Source: Peptostreptococcaceae bacterium (GTDB lineage: Bacteria > Bacillota > Clostridia > Peptostreptococcales > Peptostreptococcaceae). From it: 64,000 nucleotides of DNA. This document shows, in pieces, positions 35,555 through 45,786 of this stretch (position 1 is the stretch's first letter; every line of letters begins with the position of its first letter). The stretch covers positions 45,663 to 109,662 of the forward strand of contig JAOARY010000053.1 of NCBI GenBank assembly GCA_025210335.1. The letters are read 5' to 3'. The notes under the pieces are model-generated. The model had not been told where the DNA came from and did no database searches. It saw only the letters and a program-made list of their open reading frames with translations. The translations under genes and the position numbers were made by a program.

Positions 35555-36745
35555 ATGAATTTATCTTCTCGTATTTTATCTATGCAATCTTCTCCAATAA
35601 GAAGACTTGTACCATACGCTCAAAAGGCGAAAAAAAATGGAAAGAAGGTTTATCACCTAAATATAGGTCAGCCAGACATAAAGACTCCAAAATCTTTTTT
35701 ACAATCTATTAGAGATTTTGACCAAGAAGTATTAGAGTATTCAACATCTCAAGGAAGCGAAGAATTAAGAAACGCAATGATTAATTATTATAAAAATTAC
35801 AATATTGATTTTGAATTAGATGATATATTTGTTACAAACGGTGGTAGTGAAGCATTATTATTTGCTCTTATAGCTGTATGTGATCCAGGTGAAGAAGTTT
35901 TAATTCCAGAACCATTCTACACTAATTATAGTGGATTTTCAGATGCTATTAATGTAACAGTAAAACCAATAACTACATCGGGGGATAACGGTTTCCGTTT
36001 ACCTTCAAAAGAAGATATAGAAAAAACTATTTCAACAAAAACTAAAGCTATATTAATTTCAAACCCAGGAAACCCAACTGGTGCTGTTTATACAAAAGAT
36101 GAAGTTATGATGTTAGCTTCTTTAGCTAAAGAATATAATTTATTTATAATCGCTGATGAAGTTTATAGAGAGTTTGTTTATGATGGCCTTGAATACATAA
36201 GCTTTGGTAATATAAAAGAAATTGAAGATAGAGTTATCATAGTTGATAGTGTATCAAAAAGATATAGTGCATGTGGAGCTAGAATAGGTTCTATTGCCTC
36301 TAAAAATAAAGATTTAATGAGAAATATATTAAAACTTTGTCAAGGAAGATTATGTGTTCCTACATTAGAACAAATTGGAGCTACAAAATTATATGAAACT
36401 GACAAATCTTATTTTGAAGAAGTTAATTTAGAATATAAAAATAGAAGAGATACTCTTTATTCAAAATTAATAAAAATTGAAGGAGTTAGCTGTCAAAAGC
36501 CAACAGGTGCATTTTATATAATCGCTAAATTACCAGTTGACGATGCTGAAGTATTCGTTAAGTGGATGCTTGAAGAATTTGATTTAGATGGAGAAACAGT
36601 TATGATGGCTCCAGCAGAAGGATTCTATAAAACTAAAGGTCTTGGTAGAGATGAAGCAAGACTTGCATATATATTAAATGAAAAAGATTTAATTAGATCT
36701 GTAGAAATTTTAGAAGCTGGATTAAAGGCTTACAATAATAGATAA
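35555..36745 (+). CDS. PLP-dependent aminotransferase class I (aspartate aminotransferase-like)
   Basis: A 396-residue fold-type I enzyme. The PLP-binding Lys is Lys235 in 'VDSVSKRYSACGARIG'; 'SNPGNPTGAVYTKDEV' and 'ADEVYREFVYDG' are the PLP and substrate loops; a C-terminal Arg in 'EARLAY' binds the carboxylate. It transfers amino groups between an amino acid (Asp, Ala or aromatic) and a 2-oxoacid; exact specificity is not readable. AGGAGG precedes the ATG. Single-gene unit. Confidence 0.9.
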   Translation: MNLSSRILSMQSSPIRRLVPYAQKAKKNGKKVYHLNIGQPDIKTPKSFLQSIRDFDQEVLEYSTSQGSEELRNAMINYYKNYNIDFELDDIFVTNGGSEALLFALIAVCDPGEEVLIPEPFYTNYSGFSDAINVTVKPITTSGDNGFRLPSKEDIEKTISTKTKAILISNPGNPTGAVYTKDEVMMLASLAKEYNLFIIADEVYREFVYDGLEYISFGNIKEIEDRVIIVDSVSKRYSACGARIGSIASKNKDLMRNILKLCQGRLCVPTLEQIGATKLYETDKSYFEEVNLEYKNRRDTLYSKLIKIEGVSCQKPTGAFYIIAKLPVDDAEVFVKWMLEEFDLDGETVMMAPAEGFYKTKGLGRDEARLAYILNEKDLIRSVEILEAGLKAYNNR

Positions 36746-36773
36746 CAAAATTAAATAAACCAAATTTGTTAAT

Positions 36774-36872
36774 GGGGCTGTCGCACCAAAAGAAAATATT
36801 AAGATATATTGTATTTATTTAAAATTTACAATACAAAGTATGTCACAGTATATTTCTTTATATGACAGCCTC
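36774..36872 (+). repeat. MITE-like or terminator hairpin element
   Basis: About 99 bp bounded by GGGGCTGTC and GACAGCCTC (8 of 9 paired) with an inner TTGTATT/AATACAA repeat, followed by ATTTTTG. GGGGCTGT ends recall terminal repeats of Firmicutes insertion sequences, yet it could also simply terminate the aminotransferase transcript. Confidence 0.55.
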
Positions 36873-37015
36873 ATTTTTGTGCTCAATATCATAAATCTAA
36901 TAAATCATCCTTTTAAATATTTACAATAAATTTAATTTTATTATTTTTTATTATAAAAAAGATTTAATTATGTTATACTTTTCAAGTAGCAAATAAACAA
37001 AAAGGAGATTATATA

Positions 37016-37813
37016 ATGGATATAATAAAAGTCATAATTCTATCATTAGTTGAGGGATTAACAGAATTCCTCCCAGTAAGCAGTACAGGACATTTAATAT
37101 TATTAAATCCCTATATTGAATTCAATCAAAATTTCAAAAACACATTTGATATAGTAATACAATTTGGAGCAATACTTTCTGTTATAGTTTTGTATTTTAA
37201 TAAATTAAACATATTCACAAAAGATAAGATACATAATAAAGAAACTTTAGATTTATGGAAAAAAGTAGTTGTAGGTGTTTTACCAGCAGTCGTACTTGGC
37301 CTTTTATTTGGAGATATAATAGAAGAAAAATTCTTTAATCGATTGACAGTATGTATAATGTTATTTATAGGTGGTATAGTAATAATTATAATGGAAAATA
37401 AATCCAAAGATATAAAAATAAAAAACTTTGGTGATCTTAGTTATAAAATGGCTATCGCAATAGGATTTTTTCAATGTATGGCTATGATTCCAGGTACTTC
37501 AAGATCTGCAGCAACAATAATTGGTGCTATGTTACTTGGTTGTTCAAGAGTTATCGCTGCTGAATTTTCATTTTTCTTAGCCATCCCTACTATGGCAGGC
37601 GCAACAACTTATAAGCTATTAAAAAGTGGTATAAGCCTATCATCTTATGAATGGAGTCTTTTAGCTCTTGGTACTTTTTTATCTTTTGTTTTTGCCCTTA
37701 TTGTAATAAAATTATTTATGGGATATGTAAAGAAAAAAGATTTTAAAATTTTTGGTTTTTATAGAATAATACTTAGTGGTATAATCTTATTATCTATGTT
37801 ATTAAAATTCTAG
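37016..37813 (+). CDS. uppP: Undecaprenyl-diphosphate phosphatase
   Basis: A 265-residue membrane enzyme (BacA family). Active-site segments 'LVEGLTEFLPVSSTGHL' near the N-terminus and 'GFFQCMAMIPGTSRSAATI' at about residues 156-174 carry the conserved Glu and Ser/Arg residues. It dephosphorylates undecaprenyl pyrophosphate, recycling the lipid carrier for peptidoglycan. AAAGGAG precedes the ATG. Confidence 0.93.
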   Translation: MDIIKVIILSLVEGLTEFLPVSSTGHLILLNPYIEFNQNFKNTFDIVIQFGAILSVIVLYFNKLNIFTKDKIHNKETLDLWKKVVVGVLPAVVLGLLFGDIIEEKFFNRLTVCIMLFIGGIVIIIMENKSKDIKIKNFGDLSYKMAIAIGFFQCMAMIPGTSRSAATIIGAMLLGCSRVIAAEFSFFLAIPTMAGATTYKLLKSGISLSSYEWSLLALGTFLSFVFALIVIKLFMGYVKKKDFKIFGFYRIILSGIILLSMLLKF

Positions 37814-37834
37814 CTTATGCTAGAATTTTTTTTA
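37804..37834 (+). terminator. Terminator of uppP
   Basis: AATTCTAGC and GCTAGAATT pair around TTAT and are followed by eight T's; the stop codon lies inside the stem. Confidence 0.92.
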
Positions 37835-37934
37835 TTTCTATAAAAAATAAAAAAAGAAAGCGAGGTGTCAACTGGCAAATTATACTATATAGAATTATAT
37901 TTATTTATATATTAATTATAATTTTGCCAAATAT

Positions 37935-39188
37935 ATGAAAATAGTTGGACTAATAGTTGAATACAATCCGTTTCATAATGGACATAAATTACATTTAGAA
38001 AAATCAAAAGAATTAACAAATGCAGATTACTCAGTCGCTATAATGAGTGGACATTTTTTACAAAGAGGAGAACCAGCATTATTTGATAAATGGACTAGAG
38101 CAAAAATAGCTGTTGAAAACGGTGTTGATTTAGTAATAGAACTTCCATCAATTTATGCATCTCAAAGTGCAGAATATTTTTCTTATGGTGCTATAAAAAT
38201 TTTAAATTCTTTAAATATAATAGACAGTATATGTTTTGGAAGTGAAGATGGTGATATAGAATTACTAAAATTAGTATCTAAAATACTATTTGAAGAAAAT
38301 GATGATTTCAAATCTATTTTAAAAACCCATGTTAACCAAAATAATTCCTATCCTAAAGCTAGACAAAATGCATTAATTGAATATATTTTTAATCATGAAA
38401 AATATAAAAATAAATATAAAAAGGATGTTGTTTTGAATCTAGTTTCTAACCCTAATAATATTTTAGGTATAGAATATATAAAAGCTTTAAATAAACTAAA
38501 AAGTGATATTAAACCCTTTACAATAACTAGAGAAAAAAGTGATTATAATTCCTCAAAATTACAAGGAGATATCTGTAGTGCAACTGCTATTAGAGAATCT
38601 CTAAAAATAGATAATAATATAGAAAAATTAAAAGACTTCATACCTAAAAAAACATATGAAAATATTTTAGAAATTCTAAAAACAAAAAAACCTGTTTTCG
38701 ATGATAATTTTTATGATTTTATTATATATGAAATAATATCTCAAGATAAAAATATTGAAAATATATTTGAAGTAAAAGAAGGAATTGAAAATAAAATTTT
38801 AAAAGAAATAAAAAACTCTAAAAACCTAAAAGAACTTCTTTCCAATATAAAGAGTAAACGATATACCTATAACACATTAAAAAGAATCCTTATGAATATA
38901 TTACTAAATATACAAAGATCAGATGTACGAAAAATTATGAATGATTCAAATTATTGCAGGGTTCTTGCATTTAATAATAATGGTCGAAAGATATTAAAGA
39001 AACTAAAAAAATCTTCAGATATTAAAATTATAAATAAATTCAAAAAAGATTTGATAAATACAAATACTTCTTTAAATTTAGATTTTAAATCTACAAATAT
39101 CTATAATTTAATTTACAATCAAAATGATTATTCTTATAAAGACCTTTTAACATCTCCTTTATTTATTGATAATAAAATAGATAAATAA
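37935..39188 (+). CDS. tmcAL: tRNA(Met) cytidine acetate ligase
   Basis: A 417-residue nucleotidyltransferase-fold protein beginning 'MKIVGLIVEYNPFHNGH', the YlbM/TmcAL signature with the HxGH-like motif, and 'SGHFLQRGEPALFDKW'. It uses acetate and ATP to acetylate the wobble cytidine of elongator tRNA-Met. No ribosome site is visible before the ATG: TATAAT at about 37917-37922 is only about 13 bases upstream, so the mRNA may be leaderless or nearly so. Confidence 0.9.
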   Translation: MKIVGLIVEYNPFHNGHKLHLEKSKELTNADYSVAIMSGHFLQRGEPALFDKWTRAKIAVENGVDLVIELPSIYASQSAEYFSYGAIKILNSLNIIDSICFGSEDGDIELLKLVSKILFEENDDFKSILKTHVNQNNSYPKARQNALIEYIFNHEKYKNKYKKDVVLNLVSNPNNILGIEYIKALNKLKSDIKPFTITREKSDYNSSKLQGDICSATAIRESLKIDNNIEKLKDFIPKKTYENILEILKTKKPVFDDNFYDFIIYEIISQDKNIENIFEVKEGIENKILKEIKNSKNLKELLSNIKSKRYTYNTLKRILMNILLNIQRSDVRKIMNDSNYCRVLAFNNNGRKILKKLKKSSDIKIINKFKKDLINTNTSLNLDFKSTNIYNLIYNQNDYSYKDLLTSPLFIDNKIDK

Positions 39189-39206
39189 AAATAAATCTAT
39201 AATAAA

Positions 39207-39243
39207 AAAAGATGAATTAAAGTAAAACTTTAATTCATCTTTT
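39207..39243. terminator. Bidirectional terminator between tmcAL and the coaD operon
   Basis: AAAAGATGAATTAAAGT and ACTTTAATTCATCTTTT, 17 perfect pairs, three-base loop; U-tracts on both sides. Overlaps the stop of the leftward gene. Confidence 0.9.
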
Positions 39244-39676
39244 GTAGTTCTTCTCTGTTGCTCATAATTATCTTTAAGCTTCCTTCTAAACTACTTTGTA
39301 CTTGCTTTAATATTTCATCTGCATACTCATTAGAACCTTGTCTTATCTGATTAGATACTTCATTAGCTCTATTTATAATCTCTTCACTTTCTTTTTTAGC
39401 TCTTCTTACTATTTCATTATCATTAATACGCTCTTTTGCATATAAATCAGCCTTGTCTATAATCTCTTTAGCTTCAATATTTGCTTGTTCAATTATTCTT
39501 TCTTTATCTGTATTTATCATCTGTGCTTGTTTTATCTGCTTTGGAATTTGAAGTCTTATATCTTTTATAACATCTAAGATATCAGTTTTATCAACTATTA
39601 TTTTACTACTAAAAGGCATTGTTGAACTATCCTCAACAATATCCTCAAGTTCTTCTAATAATTTTATAAGTTCCAT
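39230..39676 (-). CDS. Coiled-coil protein downstream of coaD
   Basis: A 148-residue, mostly helical protein with a long heptad-rich centre ('IIEQANIEAKEIIDKADLY', 'EIVRRAKKESEEIINRAN'), resembling stator or DivIVA-like coiled coils. Genes of this kind regularly follow coaD in Clostridia and are annotated as hypothetical or ATPase-like; the function is unknown. It ends an operon recG-rsmD-coaD, 13 bases after coaD. Confidence 0.65.
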   Translation of the reverse strand: MELIKLLEELEDIVEDSSTMPFSSKIIVDKTDILDVIKDIRLQIPKQIKQAQMINTDKERIIEQANIEAKEIIDKADLYAKERINDNEIVRRAKKESEEIINRANEVSNQIRQGSNEYADEILKQVQSSLEGSLKIIMSNREELQKMN

Positions 39677-39689
39677 GACCTATCCCCTT

Positions 39690-40166
39690 TCAAAATTTTT
39701 CTACTAAATACTCACATGCTTTTTTAGGAACTAACTCTTCTATATTGCCTTTGTATCTTGCAATTTCTTTTACTATACTAGAACTTAAAAATGAATACTT
39801 TGTGCTAGCTGTTAAAAATATAGTTTCAACATTGTCTTCTAATTTTCTATTCATTTGAGCCATTTGTAATTCATATTCGAAATCAGAAACAGCTCTAAGT
39901 CCTCTTATAATAGCACTTACATTATTTTGTGTACAATAATCTACTAATAAACCACTAAAAGTTTTTACACATACATTATCTAAATCTGAAATAGCATCTT
40001 CTATCATATGAATTCTTTCATCAAATGTAAATAGATTTTTTTTACTGGAATTTACTAAAACTGCAACAATTAATTTGTCACATAATTTAGAAGCCCTCCT
40101 TATTATATCTAAATGTCCATTTGTAATTGGATCAAAACTTCCAGGATAAATTGCTATATTTGTCAT
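39690..40166 (-). CDS. coaD: Pantetheine-phosphate adenylyltransferase
   Basis: A 158-residue enzyme of coenzyme A synthesis (4'-phosphopantetheine + ATP to dephospho-CoA). '[19 protein letters not shown]' holds the nucleotidyltransferase TxGH motif and '[17 protein letters not shown]' is the C-terminal signature. Two bases after rsmD, with which it is paired in most Firmicutes. Confidence 0.95.
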   Translation of the reverse strand: MTNIAIYPGSFDPITNGHLDIIRRASKLCDKLIVAVLVNSSKKNLFTFDERIHMIEDAISDLDNVCVKTFSGLLVDYCTQNNVSAIIRGLRAVSDFEYELQMAQMNRKLEDNVETIFLTASTKYSFLSSSIVKEIARYKGNIEELVPKKACEYLVEKF

Positions 40167-40168
40167 TA

Positions 40169-40720
40169 CTATTCCTCCAATTTGTAAAAAGATATCATAG
40201 TTGTTTTATTGTATTTCTTTTCTTTTACTCTATTTAGATGTCCTACAACTTCTTCTAATACTTCATCTGGATTATGCTCTATTACAATAGTTCCATCCTC
40301 ATTTAAAATTTCACTTTCATTTATGAGATTTAAAACTTCCATGCAAAAGTTTCTATTATAAGGAGGATCTAAAAATATATAGTCAAATTTTTCCTTACTA
40401 TGCTTAGATATTGCAGTTTTAACATCTATATTTTCTATTATACTATAATCCATCAATTTTGTTTTTAAAATATTTCTTTTTGTCATTTCAATACTTCTTT
40501 TATCTTTGTCTACAAATACACATTTATTAGCACCTCTTGATAAAGATTCTATACCAAGTGCTCCTGTACCACAAAATAAATCAAGTACATTAGTATCTAT
40601 TATATCCATATTTATTATATTAAATAAAGATTCTTTTATCCTATCTGTTGTAGGCCTTACATTATCTCCAGTTGGACATTCTAACTTTGTTCCTCTTGCT
40701 TTTCCTGATATAACTCTCAT
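40169..40720 (-). CDS. rsmD: 16S rRNA (guanine966-N2)-methyltransferase
   Basis: A 183-residue SAM-dependent methyltransferase. N-terminal '[16 protein letters not shown]' is the family start; '[19 protein letters not shown]' binds SAM and '[12 protein letters not shown]' is the catalytic DPPY motif. It methylates G966 of 16S rRNA. Lies between recG (14 bases upstream) and coaD. Confidence 0.94.
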   Translation of the reverse strand: MRVISGKARGTKLECPTGDNVRPTTDRIKESLFNIINMDIIDTNVLDLFCGTGALGIESLSRGANKCVFVDKDKRSIEMTKRNILKTKLMDYSIIENIDVKTAISKHSKEKFDYIFLDPPYNRNFCMEVLNLINESEILNEDGTIVIEHNPDEVLEEVVGHLNRVKEKKYNKTTMISFYKLEE

Positions 40721-40734
40721 CTAATTCTTCCTTT

Positions 40735-42786
40735 CTATGATACAATCATATTTTCTTTATCTAAATCAAATCTTCTTTTTATTTCTATTTTCAAATCCTT
40801 ATTTGATTTTAAATTAGAATCTTCTTTTATTATATTTTTTGCTTCATTTTGAGCTTTATTTAATATTTTTATATGCTTAAAAATATTTCCTACTTTAAGT
40901 TCTGGAACACCATGTTGTTTTAGGCCAAAAAATTGTCCTGGCCCTCTAAGTTCCAAATCTTTTTTGGCTATTATAAAACCATCATTTGTTTCTTCCATGA
41001 CATCCATTCTTTTTTTTGTCACTTCATTTTTTGAATCATAAATAAGTATACAAAAAGATTCATAACTACCTCTACCAACTCTACCTCTTAATTGATGTAA
41101 TTGTGCAAGTCCAAATCTCTCAGAATTTTCTATTATCATTATACTCGCATTAGGTACATTTATTCCAACTTCAATTACAGTAGTTGCTATTAAAATTTTT
41201 ATTTTATCATCTTTAAATTCATTCATTATAAAATCTTTTTCTTTATTTTTTAATTTTCCATGCAAAATTTCTATTTTTTCATCTTTAAAATACTTAGATT
41301 TTAAATCCTCATATAATTGATATACCGATGTTAACTCATTTTCTTCATTATCATCTATAAGAGGACATACAATATATACTTGTCTACCCTTTTTGATTTC
41401 TTCTACAGCCTTTTTATAAGCTAAATCGTTTTTTACTTTTTTTATAGCCATTGTTTCTATTTTCTTTCGTCCTGGAGGAAGTTCATCAATTATAGAAACA
41501 TCCAAATCACCATAAACCATAAGTGCTAAAGTCCTTGGAATTGGTGTTGCACTCATTACAAGAACATTTGTAAAATCACCTTTTAAATTAAGTTTTTTTC
41601 TTTGATTAACACCAAATCTATGTTGTTCATCTGTAACAACTAAAGATAAATTCTTAAATTCTACATCATCATTAAACAAAGCGTGAGTTCCAACAACAAT
41701 TGATATTTCTCCTGATTTAAGTTTTAAAAGTACATTTTCTCTTTCTTTCTTCTTCATATTTCCTTTTAAAATAGCCACATTAATATCATAAATGCTCGAA
41801 ATTTCTTTTAAATATTCATAATGTTGAACCGCTAAAATTTCAGTCGGAGCCATAAAAGCACCTTGATAATTATTAAAAGCACATTCTAATAATGCTATTA
41901 TAGCAACTATTGTTTTACCTGAACCAACATCCCCTTGTATTAGCCTATTCATTGGTTTTTTAGACTCAAAGTCCTCATATACTTCTTTTAACACATTATT
42001 TTGAGCTCTAGTTAGTTCAAACGGCAAATTATCTATAAAGTTCTTAGTCCTATCAGTTTGAAATATCAAATTTGACTCTTTTTCTATATTCTCTTCTTTT
42101 AAATAAAATAAACCTAATTGAAGTATAAAAAATTCATCAAAAGCTATTCTATACATAGCAATTTTTAGAGAATTTTTATCTTTTGGAAAATGGATATTTC
42201 TAAGTGCATAATCCAAATCACATAATTTATATTTCTTTCTTAGATCCTCATCAATATAATCCTGTATATATGTATTATTATCAAACACATGCTTTAAACC
42301 TGATTTTATATCTTCATTTTTAAGACCAAAAGTTAAAGGATATATAGGATTTATAGCCAAATTCTCTTGATTTTCATATTTAAAAGCCTTTTCTATTTTT
42401 TTGCCTTGTATATCGATTTTATTCATAAAAACTTTTACTTTACCAAATATATATACATCTTCATTTTCTTTAAATAATTTTTTTATATAATTTTGATTAA
42501 AAAAACTACAAGTTCCTATATTTTCTCTTTCATCTTTTATAACTAACTTCACTATAGAAAGATTTGATTTTATTTTTTTTAATTCAATCTTTGTTATTTT
42601 AGCTTTTATAACTATATCTTCTTTATCATTCACTTCATTTAAATATTTTTTATTGCTATTATCTTCATAATTTCTAGGAAAATAATAAAGTAAATCATAT
42701 ATATTTTTTATACCCAAATTGTTAAATAATTTTTTCTTCTTTGGTCCAATACCTTTTATATATTGAATTGATGAATTTAACTTCAA
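40735..42786 (-). CDS. recG: ATP-dependent DNA helicase RecG
   Basis: A 683-residue superfamily 2 helicase. N-terminal wedge/OB region, then Walker A 'QGDVGSGKTIVAII', motif II as 'VVTDEQHRFG' (DEQH), motif III 'VMSATPIPRTLAL' and motif VI 'QLRGRVGRG'. It remodels stalled replication forks and Holliday junctions. It follows the large SARP-like gene after 12 bases, so that regulator and the recG-rsmD-coaD genes probably share a transcript. Confidence 0.95.
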   Translation of the reverse strand: MKLNSSIQYIKGIGPKKKKLFNNLGIKNIYDLLYYFPRNYEDNSNKKYLNEVNDKEDIVIKAKITKIELKKIKSNLSIVKLVIKDERENIGTCSFFNQNYIKKLFKENEDVYIFGKVKVFMNKIDIQGKKIEKAFKYENQENLAINPIYPLTFGLKNEDIKSGLKHVFDNNTYIQDYIDEDLRKKYKLCDLDYALRNIHFPKDKNSLKIAMYRIAFDEFFILQLGLFYLKEENIEKESNLIFQTDRTKNFIDNLPFELTRAQNNVLKEVYEDFESKKPMNRLIQGDVGSGKTIVAIIALLECAFNNYQGAFMAPTEILAVQHYEYLKEISSIYDINVAILKGNMKKKERENVLLKLKSGEISIVVGTHALFNDDVEFKNLSLVVTDEQHRFGVNQRKKLNLKGDFTNVLVMSATPIPRTLALMVYGDLDVSIIDELPPGRKKIETMAIKKVKNDLAYKKAVEEIKKGRQVYIVCPLIDDNEENELTSVYQLYEDLKSKYFKDEKIEILHGKLKNKEKDFIMNEFKDDKIKILIATTVIEVGINVPNASIMIIENSERFGLAQLHQLRGRVGRGSYESFCILIYDSKNEVTKKRMDVMEETNDGFIIAKKDLELRGPGQFFGLKQHGVPELKVGNIFKHIKILNKAQNEAKNIIKEDSNLKSNKDLKIEIKRRFDLDKENMIVS

Positions 42787-42798
42787 TTAAATCACCCT

Positions 42799-45675
42799 TT
42801 AACTATATTTTTCTTTGATTTTTTTTAAATAAGGTATTTCATAAGCCTCTTTTATATCATTTAAATAATTTAATGATTCATCACAATATTCTATTATATC
42901 TTTTTTAATATAATTTGCAAAATAATCTTTGATATTCTCATCTTTATCCATTAAAATTCTTATTTGCATTTTTATCTTCTTTAAAATACCTTTTTCATAT
43001 GGATTTTTCATTTCATCTATAATCTTTTTAGCTTCTATTAAAAATGATTTAGCTATTTTTAAATCATTATCCAATTTGATCTTTAAATAAGCACTATAGC
43101 AAAGTGATATTCCTTTATTCCATTTAAAATATGTATTATCATAATTATCTAATGATAATAAAAAAGCATCTAAAGAAAGCTTGTACTCTTTTAATTCAAA
43201 ATAGCAAATTCCAATATTTTTATACAAAAGAGCCATAGTTTTATACTCTTTATAATCACCCAATAAATCTATTGCCTTTTTATAATGACTTATTGCCTTT
43301 TTATAATCTGTATTATATTTGTTTAGATCACCTAAATAATTATAACAAGCAGAAATATTTGCTATATATTTTTTATTATCTATATTAAGTTCTTTAAATA
43401 AGTTTATTGATTTTAACAAATATGATTTTGACTCCTTGTATTCACCTTTCATTATAAGATTAAGCCCTTTTAATCTATATAAAGATGCTAATTCCTCTTC
43501 AAATTTATTATTCATAGCAATTTTTAAACTCATATCTATATAAAACTCCATTTCTTCTTCCCTATGAAGCTGTATATAACTAAAAATCAATTGTTTATAT
43601 CCTTTTACCAAATATCTATCATCCTTTGTATCTTGACTTAAATTTATAAGTTTTTGTGCATTGTTAATACCAACTATATACTCTCCTTCATTTATATAAA
43701 ATCTTGATAATATATGATAATATTCTTTTTTTAAATCATCTTCATTCGAATTTTTTTTAAGTAAAAATAGATTTTTAATATCGTTTAATATCTTTAATAT
43801 CTTTCTTTTTTTTAGAGGTTCTGTTGTTATTATTTTATCATTGTTAAAAATAGGATATACTTCATTATAAAAATCCAAATATTTTTTTAAATAATCTAAT
43901 TTTTCTTCTAATTCCTTTTTATATTCCTCTCCCTTTTTATAATGAAATATTATTTTTTCATGATTAGATATATTTTTTTCTTCTGATAGGATTTGAGCCA
44001 AATTATTATGGTATAATTTTCTATCTTCTTGAGGTATTGTCTCATATATTATATTTTTAATCTTATCATTGATAAAATTAAGTTCACAAAAATTACTTTC
44101 AACTTTCAAAATTCTCAATTTATGAAATTTTGATATAAGAACACTTATCTTATCTTCTTTTTTAAAATCCAAATATTTATTTAATACATTTATATTTATA
44201 TTTTTATCAAAAACAGATAACTTTTTTAAAAATTCATTTTCTTCTTTATCATTAAAATAAAACAAATAATTCATATATTCATTTATATGATTTTTATTGT
44301 TTAAACTTTTTATTATAAAATTTAAGTTTCCATCATATTCTTTGTATAAAATTCTTAACTCATCTTCATTTGCTTGTATATTCAAAAAATCAAGCAAATT
44401 AAATACTTGTGACTCATCAAACTTATCCATATATAATTCTTTGAAATTATCTAGAGATGATGATTTTTTGATAAAATAATTAATATGCTGTAAATAATAA
44501 GCAGATGTTGTTGATACCAAAAATATATTATCTTCAAATTTTAATATCAATTCATTTAAAAGATCTAAAGACTCTTTACTTACAAACTCCAAATTATCAA
44601 TTAATATAACTATTTTTTCATCCTTCAAAAATTGACAAAAGAATTCCGTTATAAATGATCTTAACCTATTTTTGGTAAACATTTTATGAAGTCCATTAAA
44701 TTTTACATCCAAAAATCTAACATTATACTCTAATAAAAGCCTATCTATTCTGCTATTTATCTTATAGCTTTTGGCCTTATTTAATTTATATATTATATAC
44801 TCAAAAATATAGTATTCACTATCATCATTTAATAAATTCAATTTAAATATATTTGTCTCTTCTTTTTTTATATATTGATAAAATGAATTTAAAAACTTAG
44901 TTTTTCCAGAACCAAATTCTGATTTGATAATAATATTATTAAATAGATTATCATTTTTAAATGAATAATATTCATTTAATATATCTGAAAATAAATCGTC
45001 TCTAGAATATAATTTGAATAAATTTTCCTTATAAATTTTTTCAAACTCATCTTTGGATTCTTCTTTCTTAAAAATCCTATTTTTTAGTGATTTTATCTCT
45101 AATTCATTTTTTGTATAATCATTTTTTTTATAATAATCTTCAAGTTCTTCATATATGTATTCATTTAAATCATCCAATTCAAGCAAAATTTGTTTTAAAA
45201 ATTCAACTTGGTTCAAACTATAAATATCCAAATTTTTCAATATCAAATTAATTAACTTTTTCTTCAGATCATTAAACATTTCCAAAAAATAATCATTAAA
45301 AACATCTTCATTTGGAATTTTATAATCAGAAAAATTTCGTTTTTTTAGCATAGAAAATATCAAATGTATATCATTGATTAAAATATCAAAATCAAATTCA
45401 ACATTCATTCCATCATCAAATAATAAATAATCTTTATTTCTTTTGATTATTGGCTCCATATGCATTCTATTGATTTCATAAATTGCATTCCTAAGATTTT
45501 TTCTAGGATCTTTTAAATTTCCCCAAAGTATTTTAGCTACTTCATTTTTAGAAATCTTTTTCTTTATTGCGACTATGTATAATATTCCTTTTAATTTTTC
45601 ATATTTGAATTCTATTTTCTTATCATTTAAATAAATTTCTCTTTCCTGTAATATATTTATTTTTAAGCTATTCAT
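42799..45675 (-). CDS. Large SARP-type/AAA/TPR regulator
   Basis: A 958-residue protein. Residues 1-95 look like a SARP winged helix ('KKISKNEVAKILWGNLKD', 'LRNAIYEINRMHMEPII'); about 95-200 a BTAD-like helical part; about 225-470 a STAND/AAA NTPase with Walker A 'KSEFGSGKTKFLNSF' and Walker B 'KIVILIDNLEF'; the rest is a chain of TPR helices ('KYIANISACYNYLGDLNKY', 'ALLYKNIGICYFELKEYKL'). Such proteins act as ATP-gated transcriptional switches. Target unknown. First gene of the recG operon; no ligand domain visible. Confidence 0.7.
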   Translation of the reverse strand: MNSLKINILQEREIYLNDKKIEFKYEKLKGILYIVAIKKKISKNEVAKILWGNLKDPRKNLRNAIYEINRMHMEPIIKRNKDYLLFDDGMNVEFDFDILINDIHLIFSMLKKRNFSDYKIPNEDVFNDYFLEMFNDLKKKLINLILKNLDIYSLNQVEFLKQILLELDDLNEYIYEELEDYYKKNDYTKNELEIKSLKNRIFKKEESKDEFEKIYKENLFKLYSRDDLFSDILNEYYSFKNDNLFNNIIIKSEFGSGKTKFLNSFYQYIKKEETNIFKLNLLNDDSEYYIFEYIIYKLNKAKSYKINSRIDRLLLEYNVRFLDVKFNGLHKMFTKNRLRSFITEFFCQFLKDEKIVILIDNLEFVSKESLDLLNELILKFEDNIFLVSTTSAYYLQHINYFIKKSSSLDNFKELYMDKFDESQVFNLLDFLNIQANEDELRILYKEYDGNLNFIIKSLNNKNHINEYMNYLFYFNDKEENEFLKKLSVFDKNININVLNKYLDFKKEDKISVLISKFHKLRILKVESNFCELNFINDKIKNIIYETIPQEDRKLYHNNLAQILSEEKNISNHEKIIFHYKKGEEYKKELEEKLDYLKKYLDFYNEVYPIFNNDKIITTEPLKKRKILKILNDIKNLFLLKKNSNEDDLKKEYYHILSRFYINEGEYIVGINNAQKLINLSQDTKDDRYLVKGYKQLIFSYIQLHREEEMEFYIDMSLKIAMNNKFEEELASLYRLKGLNLIMKGEYKESKSYLLKSINLFKELNIDNKKYIANISACYNYLGDLNKYNTDYKKAISHYKKAIDLLGDYKEYKTMALLYKNIGICYFELKEYKLSLDAFLLSLDNYDNTYFKWNKGISLCYSAYLKIKLDNDLKIAKSFLIEAKKIIDEMKNPYEKGILKKIKMQIRILMDKDENIKDYFANYIKKDIIEYCDESLNYLNDIKEAYEIPYLKKIKEKYS

Positions 45676-45716
45676 TTTTTCCCCCTAAATGCTGTTTATT
45701 AATACCTTAAGCACAA

Positions 45717-45740
45717 AAAATAAGAGCTATTGCTCTTATT
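45717..45740 (-). terminator. Terminator after the small gene pair
   Basis: AATAAGAGC and GCTCTTATT pair around TATT, followed leftward by six U's, between the 73-residue gene and the large regulator. Confidence 0.85.
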
Positions 45741-45786
45741 CTTATTATAACAAAAATTTTATAAAGCTAAAAATAAATAGAAATTA

